Shown: piece by piece, positions 1-8,587 of the stretch
Numbering within the stretch: position 1 is the stretch's first letter
Layout of the letters: the number at the start of each line of letters is the position of its first letter
Assembly: GCA_017412505.1 (NCBI GenBank)
Contig: JAFPXN010000037.1
Span: forward strand, 1 to 45,811
Origin: Bacillota bacterium
GTDB taxonomy: Bacteria > Bacillota > Clostridia > Peptostreptococcales > Anaerovoracaceae
Length of the DNA: 45,811 nt
Reading direction: 5' to 3'
Made by a program: the position numbers and the translations under genes
Notes under the pieces: generated by a model
What the model saw: only the letters and a program-made list of their open reading frames with translations
Database searches by the model: none
What the model was told of the DNA's origin: nothing

Positions 1-1366
1 AATCGTTGATGAACTTGTCGGTGTTCTTCTTGTTCACCAGCGTGCCGTTTCCCTTGATGCAGCCGCCCGGACAGCACATGCCTTCGATGATGTTGCCGTC
101 CAGCCTGCCGGCCTTCGCCTTCATGAGAGCTGCCTTGCATTCGTCGATGCCGTTGCATACGACAGCCTTTACTTCGAAATCTTCCCTGCCCAGTTCCTTG
201 ATGGCCTGCACGACGGAAGCCGCGACGCCGCCGCTTCTGCAGTAGGCTCTGCCGTAACTGCTGCCGTCCTGCAGATCCAGGCCTTCCAGTTCGGACAGGA
301 CGATATCCTTGGAATCGAACAGCGCCTGCAGTTCGAAGAACGTCAGGACGTGGTCGATATATTCCTTCGCCTTATCCTGCTTGCGTTCGTATTTTTTGGC
401 CATGCAGGGCCCGATGAACACGACGACCGCACCCGGGTCCTTCGCCTTGATCGCCTTGCCGGTATACGCCATCGGAGAAAGCGTATGGCTGACGTACTGT
501 TCCAGTTCCGGGAATTTGATGTGGATGTATTCCACGAAAGCCGGGCAGCAGGACGTGGTCAGGAAACCTTTTTCCAGCAGTTCCGCGGCTTCGGTACGGG
601 CTGTTTCGTCCGCGCCCATGGCTACTTCCACGACTTCGTCGAATCCCAGCGCTTTGATTCCCGCGTAGACCTGTTCCGTCGTTCCGTCGGGGAACTGCGC
701 CGCGACAGAAGGCGCAACGACCGCGTAGACCTTGCGGCCGTCCTTGGATTTGATCTGACGTATGACCTTGACGACGGCTGAGATATCGTTCGGCGCGCCG
801 AACGGGCACTCGTAGACGCACAGGCCGCAGACGATGCATTTCTCCTGGTCGACGACCGCTTCTCCGGTCTCCGCCATGTGGATCGCGCCGGTCGGGCATA
901 CCTTCTCGCAGGGTCTCTGCAGGTTGAAGATCGCGCCGTATTTGCAGCTTTGCGCGCAGCGTCCGCATTCGACGCAGCGGGTCTTGTCGATATGACTGTG
1001 ACCCCTCTCGTCGATGGCGATGGCGTCTCTGGGACAGGCTTCGCGGCAGCTGTGCGCCAGGCAGCCTCTGCACAGATCCGTCACCATGTAGCCGGCTTTC
1101 GGGCATTCGTCGCAGGCGATATCCACGACCTGGATCGTATCGTTGTGACCGTGATAATCGCCGATGCCCATGCGCATGCGTTCCGCCACGATGGCCCTGT
1201 CCTTATAAACGCAGCAGCTCATGGGCGGTTCGCCTTTCTTAACGACTTTGCTCGCGATATCGTTGAACACGGTAAACGGGTCGTGATCCTCCCAGATCGC
1301 TCTGGCAAGTTCGCGCAGCACTCTGTATTTGACGACTTCTACTTTATTTTCAAATTTTTTCTGCAT
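1..1366 (-). CDS. [FeFe] hydrogenase, group B type (3' end cut off by window edge)
   Basis: Iron-only hydrogenase that couples ferredoxin to proton reduction or H2 oxidation, probably cytoplasmic. 455 codons are present and there is no stop before the edge. The N-terminal half carries several ferredoxin-type cysteine clusters (for example CRGCLAHSC, CVECGRCAQSC, CEKVCP, CIVCGLCVYEC). The H-cluster motifs follow in order: TSCCPAF, FIGPCMAKKYE and EGMCCPGGCIKGNG. TSCCPAF and GPC, in place of the classical TSCCPxW and MPC, point to the group B family rather than the group A CpI type. The start is ATG at 1366 with GGAG about 8 nt upstream; the nearby ATG at 1370 hits a stop within seven codons. 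It lies 15 nt downstream of coaE on the same strand. The family call is firm; its electron partner is unknown. Confidence 0.92.
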   Translation of the reverse strand, partial: MQKKFENKVEVVKYRVLRELARAIWEDHDPFTVFNDIASKVVKKGEPPMSCCVYKDRAIVAERMRMGIGDYHGHNDTIQVVDIACDECPKAGYMVTDLCRGCLAHSCREACPRDAIAIDERGHSHIDKTRCVECGRCAQSCKYGAIFNLQRPCEKVCPTGAIHMAETGEAVVDQEKCIVCGLCVYECPFGAPNDISAVVKVIRQIKSKDGRKVYAVVAPSVAAQFPDGTTEQVYAGIKALGFDEVVEVAMGADETARTEAAELLEKGFLTTSCCPAFVEYIHIKFPELEQYVSHTLSPMAYTGKAIKAKDPGAVVVFIGPCMAKKYERKQDKAKEYIDHVLTFFELQALFDSKDIVLSELEGLDLQDGSSYGRAYCRSGGVAASVVQAIKELGREDFEVKAVVCNGIDECKAALMKAKAGRLDGNIIEGMCCPGGCIKGNGTLVNKKNTDKFIND

Positions 1367-1381
1367 ACATGCTCCGGTAAA

Positions 1382-1975
1382 TTATCTGAGATTTTCGGCG
1401 ATGGCCTTTTCGACCTGGGCCATGAGTTTCGCCATGCCTTCGTCATTCTGAATAATGACGTCAGCGCGCTCCATCTTTTCTTCTTCGCTCATCTGATGGC
1501 GGATGCGTTCGCGGATCTCTTCTTCCGTCAGTCCGTCGCGGATCTCCACTCTCTGGATGCGCACGTCCTCCGGAGCGGTGACGAGCCAGATCTGCTGCAT
1601 ATAGCGGTCCCAACCCGCCTCGAACAGCAGAGGAACGTCGAAGAACATCACTTTATTGTAATCGGAGAGGCTTAGTTTATGGAACTTCTCCACCGCGCGG
1701 CACAGGATCGCGGTCTGCACCAGTTCGTTCAGACGGTTCATCTTTCTCTTGTCGCCGAACGCTTTGGCCGCCAGCGCTTTTCTGTCGAGCGTTCCGTCTT
1801 CGTTGATGATCTCGATGCCGAAATCCCTTACCAGCAGCCGCAGCAGAGGTTCGTCCTTTCCCGTAACTTCTCTGCCGATCTCATCCGCGTCCAGAACGAT
1901 GTATCCCTTGTCGCGAAGGATCGCCGCCACCGTCGTCTTGCCGGAGCCGATCCCGCCTGTCAATCCGTAAATCAT
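1382..1975 (-). CDS. coaE: Dephospho-CoA kinase
   Basis: Catalyses the last step of coenzyme A synthesis, ATP-dependent phosphorylation of the 3'-hydroxyl of dephospho-CoA, in the cytosol. The 197-aa protein is of normal family length. It opens with a P-loop (GLTGGIGSGKTTVA), followed by the DADEIGREV segment typical of CoaE and the DVPLLFEAGW motif near residue 115. The start is backed by GGAGAGGG a few bases upstream. It follows polA by 17 nt and is probably cotranscribed with it, an arrangement common in Gram-positives (often with mutM between, which is absent here). Confidence 0.97.
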   Translation of the reverse strand: MIYGLTGGIGSGKTTVAAILRDKGYIVLDADEIGREVTGKDEPLLRLLVRDFGIEIINEDGTLDRKALAAKAFGDKRKMNRLNELVQTAILCRAVEKFHKLSLSDYNKVMFFDVPLLFEAGWDRYMQQIWLVTAPEDVRIQRVEIRDGLTEEEIRERIRHQMSEEEKMERADVIIQNDEGMAKLMAQVEKAIAENLR

Positions 1976-1992
1976 ACTTGCCCTCTCCTTTT

Positions 1993-4668
1993 TTATTTCA
2001 ATTCGTACCAGTTATGGCCCACATTTAAGTCTACATCCAGTTTGACGTCCAGACAAGCGGCGTTTTCCATGCTTTCGCGCAGGATGTTCTTCGCTTTTTC
2101 CTCCTGCTCTGCCGGGACCCGCAGGATCAGCTCGTCGTGGATCTGCAGGATCAGTTCCGCTTCCGGACATTCGGCCCTGAGCGCAGCAAACGTGCGTATC
2201 ATGGCCAGTTTGATGATATCCGCCGCCGTGCCCTGAATGGGCGTATTCATGGCGAGACGTTCGCCCAGCTGGCGCACCATGAACTGCGACGCGCGGATCT
2301 CCGGTACGCTGCGGCGTCTGCCGTACAGCGTGCGGATCTCGCCTGTCGCCTTGCAGTCCGCGACGCAGCGGTCCATGAAATCCTTCACGCCCGGGAAGCG
2401 GTGGAAATAATCTTTGATGTACTGCTCCGCCTGTTTGCGGGTGATGGACAGGTTTTCGGACAGACCGAAGCCGCTCATACCGTAGATGACCCCGAAGTTC
2501 ACCGCTTTTGCGTTCGAACGCATGAGCGGGGTCACCTGGTCCTGCGGAACGCCGAACACCTTCGAGGCGGTCTCCCTGTGGATGTCCAGTCCCTGATTGA
2601 ACGCGTCGATCAGCGTCGGATCCTTGGACATGTGAGCCAGGACCCGCAGTTCGATCTGGGAGTAGTCCGCGCCGATCAGGACGAGATCGTCTCTGCCGGA
2701 CGTGAATACCTTGCGCAGCTGTCTGCCCAGTTCCTGCCGCACGGGGATGTTCTGCAGGTTCGGTTCCGTACAGCTGATACGGCCTGTCGCGGTGACCGTC
2801 TGCTGGAAATGCGCGCGGATGCGGCCGTCGCTGCCGATGAGCGGCAGAAGCCCTTCCACGTACGTGCTGTTCAGTTTGGACAGCGTACGGAATTCCAGCA
2901 CTTTTTCCACGATGGGATAATCCGGCGCCAGTTTTTCCAGGATCTCGGCGTTTGTGGAATAGCCTTTCTTCGTCTTCTTCCCGGCGGGAAGGCCCAGCTT
3001 TTCGAACAGGATATTGCCGAGCTGCATCGGCGAATTGATGTTGAATTCCTCGCCGGCCAGCTCGTAGATTTCCTTGACGAGCGCGTCGATCTTCACCTTC
3101 AGTTCTTTTCCGAAGTCCTGAAGCGCTTCGCCGTCCACGTCGATGCCGTTCCACTCCATTTCCGATAAAACTTTGCAGAGCGGCAGCTCAATATCATAAT
3201 AAACTTTCTGTAAACCAGCCTGTTCGATCCGCTGTTCCAGCAGAGACCGGAGCGTCATCATCGCCTGGAATTTCAAGCCCGCAGAGCTTCTGGCCTCTTG
3301 CAGGCGATCCGGCGCGGCGGAGAACAGATCCAGCTGCTGATCGCCCTGTGCGGCCTGTGCTGCTTCGATATCCGTCTTCAGTTCGGAAAAGGCAAGATCT
3401 CGCAGCGGCAGAACTTTTGCCGCCGGGTCCAGCACATACTGCGCCAGCGCCAGATCGCCCGCCGTTTCCATGCGGGACGTATCCACGCCGTGGCTGATCA
3501 ACGCGTACCAGACGTTTTCCAGACCGCTTCCGCAGAGCTTTAATGCTTTGCCGGAAAACCGCGTAAGGTCGGCACGGCCGGTCCAGACGGTCCTGCCGTC
3601 GCAGATCTGCAGCATCTCGATGCTTGGCAGCTCCTTATGGTTCGCGTCCGTAGCGATATCGAGATAGATCTCCTGTCCGTCTTTCAGCCGATCCAATACG
3701 TCGTCCGTCAGTTCCAGGCTTTCCGGCGCTTCGACGTCTGTCAAAGCCGGAACGTCCGGGATATGATCTTCTGCGGGACTGCTGTCTGCCGACGCTCCGC
3801 CCTCTTCCATCAATTTCTTCAGATAAGTTTTAAACTCCAGTTTGTTATAAAGCCCGATCAGGCGGTCCCTGTCCTCTTCGCCGATGCGGCAGTCTTCGAT
3901 GGTGTAATCCACAGGCACGTTCGTGACGATCGTCGCCAGCCGTTTGCTCATCATCGCGGATTGCGCGCCTTCTTCGATCTTCTGGCGAAGCTTGGCGTTC
4001 TCGATGTCGTCCACGTGGGCGATCATGTTTTCGATGCTGCCGAACTGCAGGATCAGCTTCGTCGCGGTCTTTTCTCCGATCCCCGGAATGCCCGGGATAT
4101 TGTCCGACGTATCGCCTCGCAGGCCTTTATAATCGATGAACTGCTGATGATCGAAGCCGTATTCTTCGATCATGGCCGCGTCGTCGTACAATTTGAACTC
4201 CGTGATGCCTTTCTTCGTGATCACGACGGACGTCTTATCCGTCGCCAGCTGCAGCGCGTCTCTGTCTCCGGTGATGATATAGGCTTCCACGCCGGCTTCT
4301 TCAGCCATCTTTGCCGTCGTTCCGATGATATCGTCCGCCTCGAAGCCGTCGATCTCGTACTGTTTGATCGCCATAGCGTCCAGCACTTCCTTCAGCACCG
4401 GCAGTTCCATGGCCAGTTCCAGCGGCATCTTGCGCCTGCCGGCCTTGTATTCGCCGTATTCGATATGCCGGAACGTGGGCGCCTTGCGGTCGTACGCTAC
4501 GAGCATATGCGTCGGTCTGTAATCCTTGCGGATCTTCTGCAGCATAGAAAGAAAGCCGTACACGCCCTGCGTGTACAGCCCATCTTTCGTCATCATCGGT
4601 CTCTGAATGGCATAGTAAGCCCTGTTGACCAGACTGTTGCCGTCAATTATAACGATTCTTTCTTCCAT
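1993..4668 (-). CDS. polA: DNA polymerase I
   Basis: Repair and Okazaki-fragment-processing polymerase, 891 aa. An N-terminal 5'-nuclease domain covers about residues 1-290 (DGNSLVNRAYYA at the start, GIPGIGEKTATKL helix-hairpin-helix near 195). A middle 3'-5' exonuclease-like domain runs to about 480, and the rest is the polymerase domain with motif A (DYSQIELRVLAH), motif B (RSNAKAVNFGVIYG) and motif C (QIHDEL). The middle domain looks catalytically dead: where E. coli has DTETD this protein has DIATD, and the other two exonuclease motifs are not recognisable, as in Bacillus Pol I. The start lies inside the end of the upstream anti-sigma-like gene (22-nt overlap), with AGGAG 6 nt before ATG, suggesting translational coupling. 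Confidence 0.98.
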   Translation of the reverse strand: MEERIVIIDGNSLVNRAYYAIQRPMMTKDGLYTQGVYGFLSMLQKIRKDYRPTHMLVAYDRKAPTFRHIEYGEYKAGRRKMPLELAMELPVLKEVLDAMAIKQYEIDGFEADDIIGTTAKMAEEAGVEAYIITGDRDALQLATDKTSVVITKKGITEFKLYDDAAMIEEYGFDHQQFIDYKGLRGDTSDNIPGIPGIGEKTATKLILQFGSIENMIAHVDDIENAKLRQKIEEGAQSAMMSKRLATIVTNVPVDYTIEDCRIGEEDRDRLIGLYNKLEFKTYLKKLMEEGGASADSSPAEDHIPDVPALTDVEAPESLELTDDVLDRLKDGQEIYLDIATDANHKELPSIEMLQICDGRTVWTGRADLTRFSGKALKLCGSGLENVWYALISHGVDTSRMETAGDLALAQYVLDPAAKVLPLRDLAFSELKTDIEAAQAAQGDQQLDLFSAAPDRLQEARSSAGLKFQAMMTLRSLLEQRIEQAGLQKVYYDIELPLCKVLSEMEWNGIDVDGEALQDFGKELKVKIDALVKEIYELAGEEFNINSPMQLGNILFEKLGLPAGKKTKKGYSTNAEILEKLAPDYPIVEKVLEFRTLSKLNSTYVEGLLPLIGSDGRIRAHFQQTVTATGRISCTEPNLQNIPVRQELGRQLRKVFTSGRDDLVLIGADYSQIELRVLAHMSKDPTLIDAFNQGLDIHRETASKVFGVPQDQVTPLMRSNAKAVNFGVIYGMSGFGLSENLSITRKQAEQYIKDYFHRFPGVKDFMDRCVADCKATGEIRTLYGRRRSVPEIRASQFMVRQLGERLAMNTPIQGTAADIIKLAMIRTFAALRAECPEAELILQIHDELILRVPAEQEEKAKNILRESMENAACLDVKLDVDLNVGHNWYELK

Positions 4669-5600
4669 AGGATGCTCCTGATGTCGTCCTCGTTTACGGT
4701 ACCGGCGAGCTGTTCTTCCTCGCTCTCATAAAAGTATACCATAAACTCGGTTCCTTCAGGAACATCTTGTACATCCACGATGTTGTGTCCGAAACCTTTG
4801 TCTTCCGCAGCAAAATCCGCCGCGAACGCTTCGTCCTGCAGCGCTTCTTCCAGCAGGATCTCGAACTCGTTCTCTTCGGGATCTGCCGTTTCTTCGCCAG
4901 TCTGTTCTTCAGGCGGTGCCGCGGGCGTCTCGTCGTCCGGGATCTGCTCTTCCGGATCGATCTCGTTTCCGCCGGCGTATTCCGTCGGATTGTCCACTTC
5001 GCCCGGTTCTTCCTCCACAGGAGGTTCGTCTTCTGCCACAGGTTCTTCCGGTTCCGCAGCAGGCGGCTGCGGCGCAGGAGGCGTCACGACCGGAGGCTTC
5101 GGATTTTCCGCAGACTGCACGGGCTGCTGCGGCGTGACCGCATGAGGAGGCGTGACCACAGGGTCATCCTCTGCGGGCGGTTCGTCCGGCACGTCCGGTG
5201 TGACCGGGTCTTCGGTCTGGACAGGGTCATCGACAACGATAGGATTGTCCGGCAGAGTGGTCGGAACGCCCGGATCGTCGATCTCCGCGGTCTGCGCAGG
5301 ATCGTTTCCGGGCAGAGGAGCTGGAACGGAGCCGCTCTTCCATACGCCGTAAACGCCCAACAGAACGACAAAAGCCGCCGCTGCACCGGCGAATCTCACC
5401 ATGCTGCGGCTTTGGAAAGCCTGCCTCAGCCGGTCCATAAATGAGAGCGGCGCGGGCTTCTTTTCCGCTTCAGCTTCTTCTTCCATCCTGGCGAGACGCA
5501 TGATCTTCGCCGCGTCGAAATGCAGGTCTTTCGGGACCTCAACAGGATCCATGGTCGAAAGGGTCTCTTCTATTAATTTTTCAAGTCTCACTTCGTCCAT
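4647..5600 (-). CDS. Membrane anti-sigma-like protein with proline/acid-rich outer region
   Basis: 317-aa single-pass membrane protein encoded directly after an ECF sigma factor (7-nt gap), the usual place for its anti-sigma factor. Residues 1-65 are charged and cytoplasmic, residues about 68-88 form one hydrophobic segment (FAGAAAAFVVLLGVYGVW), and about 90-235 are a low-complexity stretch rich in Pro, Glu, Asp, Thr and Val. The last about 80 residues look folded and acidic (EGTEFMVYFYESEEE). No HxxxCxxC zinc anti-sigma motif is visible in the N-terminal part, so the sigma-binding role is inferred from context and topology only. The proline-rich stretch resembles a wall-spanning spacer. The gene overlaps polA by 22 nt. 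Confidence 0.7.
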   Translation of the reverse strand: MDEVRLEKLIEETLSTMDPVEVPKDLHFDAAKIMRLARMEEEAEAEKKPAPLSFMDRLRQAFQSRSMVRFAGAAAAFVVLLGVYGVWKSGSVPAPLPGNDPAQTAEIDDPGVPTTLPDNPIVVDDPVQTEDPVTPDVPDEPPAEDDPVVTPPHAVTPQQPVQSAENPKPPVVTPPAPQPPAAEPEEPVAEDEPPVEEEPGEVDNPTEYAGGNEIDPEEQIPDDETPAAPPEEQTGEETADPEENEFEILLEEALQDEAFAADFAAEDKGFGHNIVDVQDVPEGTEFMVYFYESEEEQLAGTVNEDDIRSILWKKESL

Positions 5601-5607
5601 TTGTCTG

Positions 5608-6177
5608 TTAGACGTCCCAAATCGAATTTTGTTCCAAACTTTCCAATAAAATTTCTTTTAATTTTTGTTTCGCCCGGTTCAGCCTGGATTTCACCGTTCC
5701 GGGCTCCAGGTCGAGCACATCTGCCAGCTCTTCGTAACTCAGTCCCCGGAACTCCCTCAGAATGATGATGTTCCGGGCTTCGTCAGGCAATTGGCGTATG
5801 GCCTCTGTCACCGCTTTCTGCCTTTCTTTCTTCAGGACCTGCTCTTCCGTGCCGGCTTCGTGATCCGCCAGATCGTAATGATCGTCGATATCTTCCCAGC
5901 CTGCGTTATGTTTTCGTTTTCGCAATTCATCGAGACAGCAGTTGATCAGAATGCGTGTGAACCAGGTCTCGAAACTGCTGTCGCCCTTAAACGACCCGAG
6001 ATTGCGGTACATTTTGATAAAAGCTTCCTGCATGACGTCTCTCGTATCGGCGTCGTTCTCCATATAGCGGAACGCGACGGAATAAGCGGAATTCTGGACA
6101 CGACAAATGAGGGAAGAGAATGCGTCCTCGTCCCCCTTCTTCGCCAGTTCTATTGTCCGTTTCAGCTCAAAATCCAT
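5608..6177 (-). CDS. ECF-type RNA polymerase sigma factor
   Basis: Small alternative sigma factor, 189 aa, of the SigW/RpoE type. Region 2 spans about residues 10-85 (QEAFIKMYRNLGSFKG, FETWFTRILINCCLDELRKRK). Region 4 spans about 125-180 and carries the helix-turn-helix (LREFRGLSYEELADVLDLE, GTVKSRLNRAKQKLKE). It should recruit core RNA polymerase to a small regulon, held in check by the membrane protein encoded next. The ribosome binding site is weak (GGGCGC before ATG). A probable 6S RNA lies immediately upstream on the same strand. No target promoter could be assigned from this window. Confidence 0.93.
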   Translation of the reverse strand: MDFELKRTIELAKKGDEDAFSSLICRVQNSAYSVAFRYMENDADTRDVMQEAFIKMYRNLGSFKGDSSFETWFTRILINCCLDELRKRKHNAGWEDIDDHYDLADHEAGTEEQVLKKERQKAVTEAIRQLPDEARNIIILREFRGLSYEELADVLDLEPGTVKSRLNRAKQKLKEILLESLEQNSIWDV

Positions 6178-6214
6178 GCGCCCGGCTGAGAAAGCCCGGA
6201 GTGCCGTCAGACTT

Positions 6215-6374
6215 TAATTCACGCCCTATCGATAGATAGGTGGGTCTCCTGCGGTCCGTTTTCTGCCTTCCACTACAAACGGAGGCCTGACATACACGCG
6301 TCCCGACGTCCGGAATCCCAATGTGAAGCTGTAGGTTGAATTAAGAGTCTTAACGCACACCCCAGGACAATGCA
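6215..6374 (-). ncRNA. ssrS: Probable 6S RNA (RNA polymerase-binding regulatory RNA)
   Basis: The 199-nt gap between yebC and the ECF sigma gene, read on the minus strand, resembles Firmicutes 6S RNA. A 5' segment TTGTCCTGGGGTGTGCG is followed by TTCAACCTACAG, GGGATTCCGG, then a hairpin GCCTCC...GGAAGGC (inside 6255-6290), and finally GCAGGAGACCCACCT, which can pair back to the 5' TCCTG. 6S RNA binds housekeeping sigma-RNA polymerase by mimicking an open promoter. The ends are approximate. A small hairpin (CCTATC TATC GATAGG, 6225-6240) lies at the 3' side. The identification rests on remembered motif order and needs a covariance search; an unrelated structured leader of the sigma gene is the alternative. 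Confidence 0.6.
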
Positions 6375-6376
6375 GT

Positions 6377-7105
6377 CTATTCTTCGTAAAGATCGATCGT
6401 GCAGTTCGTGTAGACTTTCTGCACGTCGTCATCGTCTTCCAGGATCTCGATCATCTTCTTCAGGCTCTTGATCGCGGAGGCATCCGTCGGGGTGCTTTCC
6501 ACAGAGGGAACCATTTCCACGTCCGCTTCCACCGGTTCGAGACCTGCTGCTTTCAGCGCGTCACTGACGTCGTTGAAAACGTCGGGTTCGCACGTCACGT
6601 CGAAGCTGTCTTCATATTCGACGATGTCGTCCGCACCTGCTTCGAGCGCGACTACCATCAGTTGGTCTTCCGTAATGCCAGTCTCCTTATCGAAGACGAA
6701 AACGCCCTTGCGGGAGAACATATAGGAAACGCAGCCGGGAACGCCGAAGTTTCCGTTATATTTATCGAAGGCGTGCTTTACGCTTGCCGTCGTTCTGTTC
6801 CGGTTATCGGTCAGGGTCTCTACGATGACGGCTACGCCGCCTGCGCCGTACCCTTCGAAGGTAACGTTTTCGTAAGATTCGCCGCCTAATTCGCCTGTTC
6901 CCTTCTTGATGGCTCTTGTAATGTTGTCGTTGGGCATTCCAATGCCCTTGGCCTTATCGATGGCCTGTCTCAGCGAGGGATTATAATCCGGGTCTCCGCC
7001 CGCCTTCGCCGCTACTGTGATCAGTCTCGCGTATTTGGTGAAAACCGCCGCTCTCTTGGAGTCCTGCGCCGCTTTTCTTCCTGCGATCGTACCGTGTCTA
7101 CCCAC
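6377..7105 (-). CDS. yebC: YebC/PmpR-family transcription/translation factor
   Basis: Cytosolic protein of the conserved YebC/TACO1 family, known as a DNA-binding regulator in some bacteria and more recently linked to translation of difficult (polyproline) stretches. The sequence has the family N-terminus GRHGTIAGRKAAQDSKRAAVF, then GIGMPNDNITRAIKKG and YGAGGVAVIVETLTDN. I chose the GTG at 7105 (242 aa) because AGGAAGGAG sits 8 nt upstream; an in-frame GTG at 7114 overlaps that Shine-Dalgarno and is unlikely. A promoter faces it in the divergent gap with the MATE gene. The proline-rich protein encoded downstream at 4647-5600 is the kind of product for which such a factor could matter, but that is speculation. 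Confidence 0.95.
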   Translation of the reverse strand: MGRHGTIAGRKAAQDSKRAAVFTKYARLITVAAKAGGDPDYNPSLRQAIDKAKGIGMPNDNITRAIKKGTGELGGESYENVTFEGYGAGGVAVIVETLTDNRNRTTASVKHAFDKYNGNFGVPGCVSYMFSRKGVFVFDKETGITEDQLMVVALEAGADDIVEYEDSFDVTCEPDVFNDVSDALKAAGLEPVEADVEMVPSVESTPTDASAIKSLKKMIEILEDDDDVQKVYTNCTIDLYEE

Positions 7106-7137
7106 TGGTATCACTCCTTCCTAATTATCATAAACTT

Positions 7138-7167
7138 ATATTATCACACTAAAGTCCCGTAGTGCAA
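7138..7167 (-). promoter_or_regulatory. Promoter of yebC
   Basis: Minus-strand -35 TTGCAC (7162-7167) and -10 TAATAT (7138-7143) are separated by 18 nt. It leaves a leader of about 25 nt with AGGAAGGAG before the GTG start. It is back to back with the MATE promoter: the two -35 boxes are one base apart. Confidence 0.6.
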
Positions 7168-7168
7168 C

Positions 7169-7198
7169 TTGACTTTGAAAGGTTGCAAATGGTAGAAT
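7169..7198 (+). promoter_or_regulatory. Promoter of the MATE gene
   Basis: Plus-strand -35 TTGACT (7169-7174) and -10 TAGAAT (7193-7198) have an 18-nt spacer. The expected transcription start, about 7-10 nt after the -10 box, falls at or just before the ATG at 7208, and no ribosome binding site precedes that ATG. Confidence 0.6.
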
Positions 7199-7207
7199 TC
7201 CAACATT

Positions 7208-8581
7208 ATGAGTGAAAACAAGATCCAAAATCAGAACACGCTACGCATGGGCGAAAAGGCCATGCTGCCGCTCATCATAGAGATGTCCCTGCCCTCCATG
7301 TTCTCCATGCTGGTACAGGCGCTCTACAATATCGTAGACAGCATCTTTGTCTCCCGTCTGGGCGAATATGCCCTGTCCGCAGTCTCGCTGGTCTATCCGA
7401 TCCAGCTCATCAATATCTCTGTCGGCGTGGGCGCCAGCATCGGTCTGTCGTCCCTGATCTCCAGGAGACTGGGCGCAAAGGATATCGAGGCGGCGCAGAA
7501 CGCAGCCGAGCACGGTCTGTTCCTGGCGTTGTGCCACTGGCTCCTGTTCGTGCTGTTCGGTTTCTTCGGAAGCCGTCCCTTCGCCATGGCGTTCTCCGAC
7601 AATGCCACGCTGATCGAACCTGCCGTTGCCTACTGCAGCATCGTCTGCATCGGGTCGCTGTTTGCTCTGTGCTCGTCATCCATGGAGAAGATCATGCAGG
7701 CCGGCGGCAACATGATCGCGCCCATGTGGTGCATGCTTTCCGGCGCTGTCACAAATATCATCCTGGACCCCATCATGATCTTCGGATACTTTGGTTTTCC
7801 TGCGCTGGGCGTCGCGGGAGCGGCCATCGCCACCGTTACAGGACAGTTCGTCTGCTTCCTCGTCGCGAACATCTTCATGAAGAAACTGGACCTGCCGGTC
7901 AAGGTGAAATACGGACGTTTTCCGCTCAGCGGACGGACAGTCAGGGACATCTACCAGGTCGGCCTGCCCTCCATGGTGATGCAGTCCATCGGCTCCGTCA
8001 TGACCATCTGCCTGAACGCGATCCTCATCGCGTTCTCCGAGGCGGCGGTCGCGGTGCTCGGCGTATATTTCAAACTGCAGAGTTTCGTCTTCATGCCCGT
8101 GTTCGGCATGAACCACGGATTGATGCCCATCATGGGCTACAATTACGGCGCCCGCAACAGAAAACGGCTAATGCAGGCATATAAGATCGGTCTGATCCTC
8201 GCGCTGTGCATCATGGTCGTGGGCCTTCTGATCTTCCAGCTGATGCCGGACAAACTCATGGCGATGTTCAAAGCCGAAGGCGATCTGCTGAACGTCGGCG
8301 TCAAGGCGCTGCGCACGATCTCCCTGTGCTTCCCGTTCGCCGCGATCGGCATCATCACGGGCACGCTGTTCCAGGCGACGGGCCGCGGCGTCTATTCCCT
8401 GCTCACGTCTATCCTGCGCCAGCTCGTGATCATCGTTCCTGCGGCATTCATCCTGAGCCGGGTTCTCGGCGTCATGGGCGTCTGGTGGGCGTTCCCGCTG
8501 GCGGAAGGTTTCTCGCTCGTGTTCTCGCTGCTGATGCTGCGCAGGCTGTGGCGCACAGATCTGTCGCAGATCCCGGAATAA
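7208..8581 (+). CDS. MATE family multidrug/Na+ antiporter
   Basis: Membrane exporter of the multidrug and toxic compound extrusion family, 457 aa with about 12 hydrophobic segments in two similar halves. The start matches the family well: EMSLPSMFSMLVQALYNIVD, then SRLGEYALSAVSLVYPIQ, and NYGARNRKRLMQAYKIG at the start of the second-half pattern. It would expel cationic drugs or metabolites in exchange for Na+ or H+; the substrate cannot be read from sequence. It is the only clear plus-strand gene of the window, has its own promoter, probably a leaderless mRNA, and ends in a strong terminator. Clostridial genomes carry many paralogues, so the position next to yebC and the cobalamin operon says little about its job. 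Confidence 0.95.
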   Translation: MSENKIQNQNTLRMGEKAMLPLIIEMSLPSMFSMLVQALYNIVDSIFVSRLGEYALSAVSLVYPIQLINISVGVGASIGLSSLISRRLGAKDIEAAQNAAEHGLFLALCHWLLFVLFGFFGSRPFAMAFSDNATLIEPAVAYCSIVCIGSLFALCSSSMEKIMQAGGNMIAPMWCMLSGAVTNIILDPIMIFGYFGFPALGVAGAAIATVTGQFVCFLVANIFMKKLDLPVKVKYGRFPLSGRTVRDIYQVGLPSMVMQSIGSVMTICLNAILIAFSEAAVAVLGVYFKLQSFVFMPVFGMNHGLMPIMGYNYGARNRKRLMQAYKIGLILALCIMVVGLLIFQLMPDKLMAMFKAEGDLLNVGVKALRTISLCFPFAAIGIITGTLFQATGRGVYSLLTSILRQLVIIVPAAFILSRVLGVMGVWWAFPLAEGFSLVFSLLMLRRLWRTDLSQIPE

Positions 8582-8587
8582 AACATA

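Noticed and set aside
6226-6432. 68-codon minus-strand frame after yebC
   Set aside because: It is out of frame with yebC, has no ribosome binding site and covers the probable 6S RNA.
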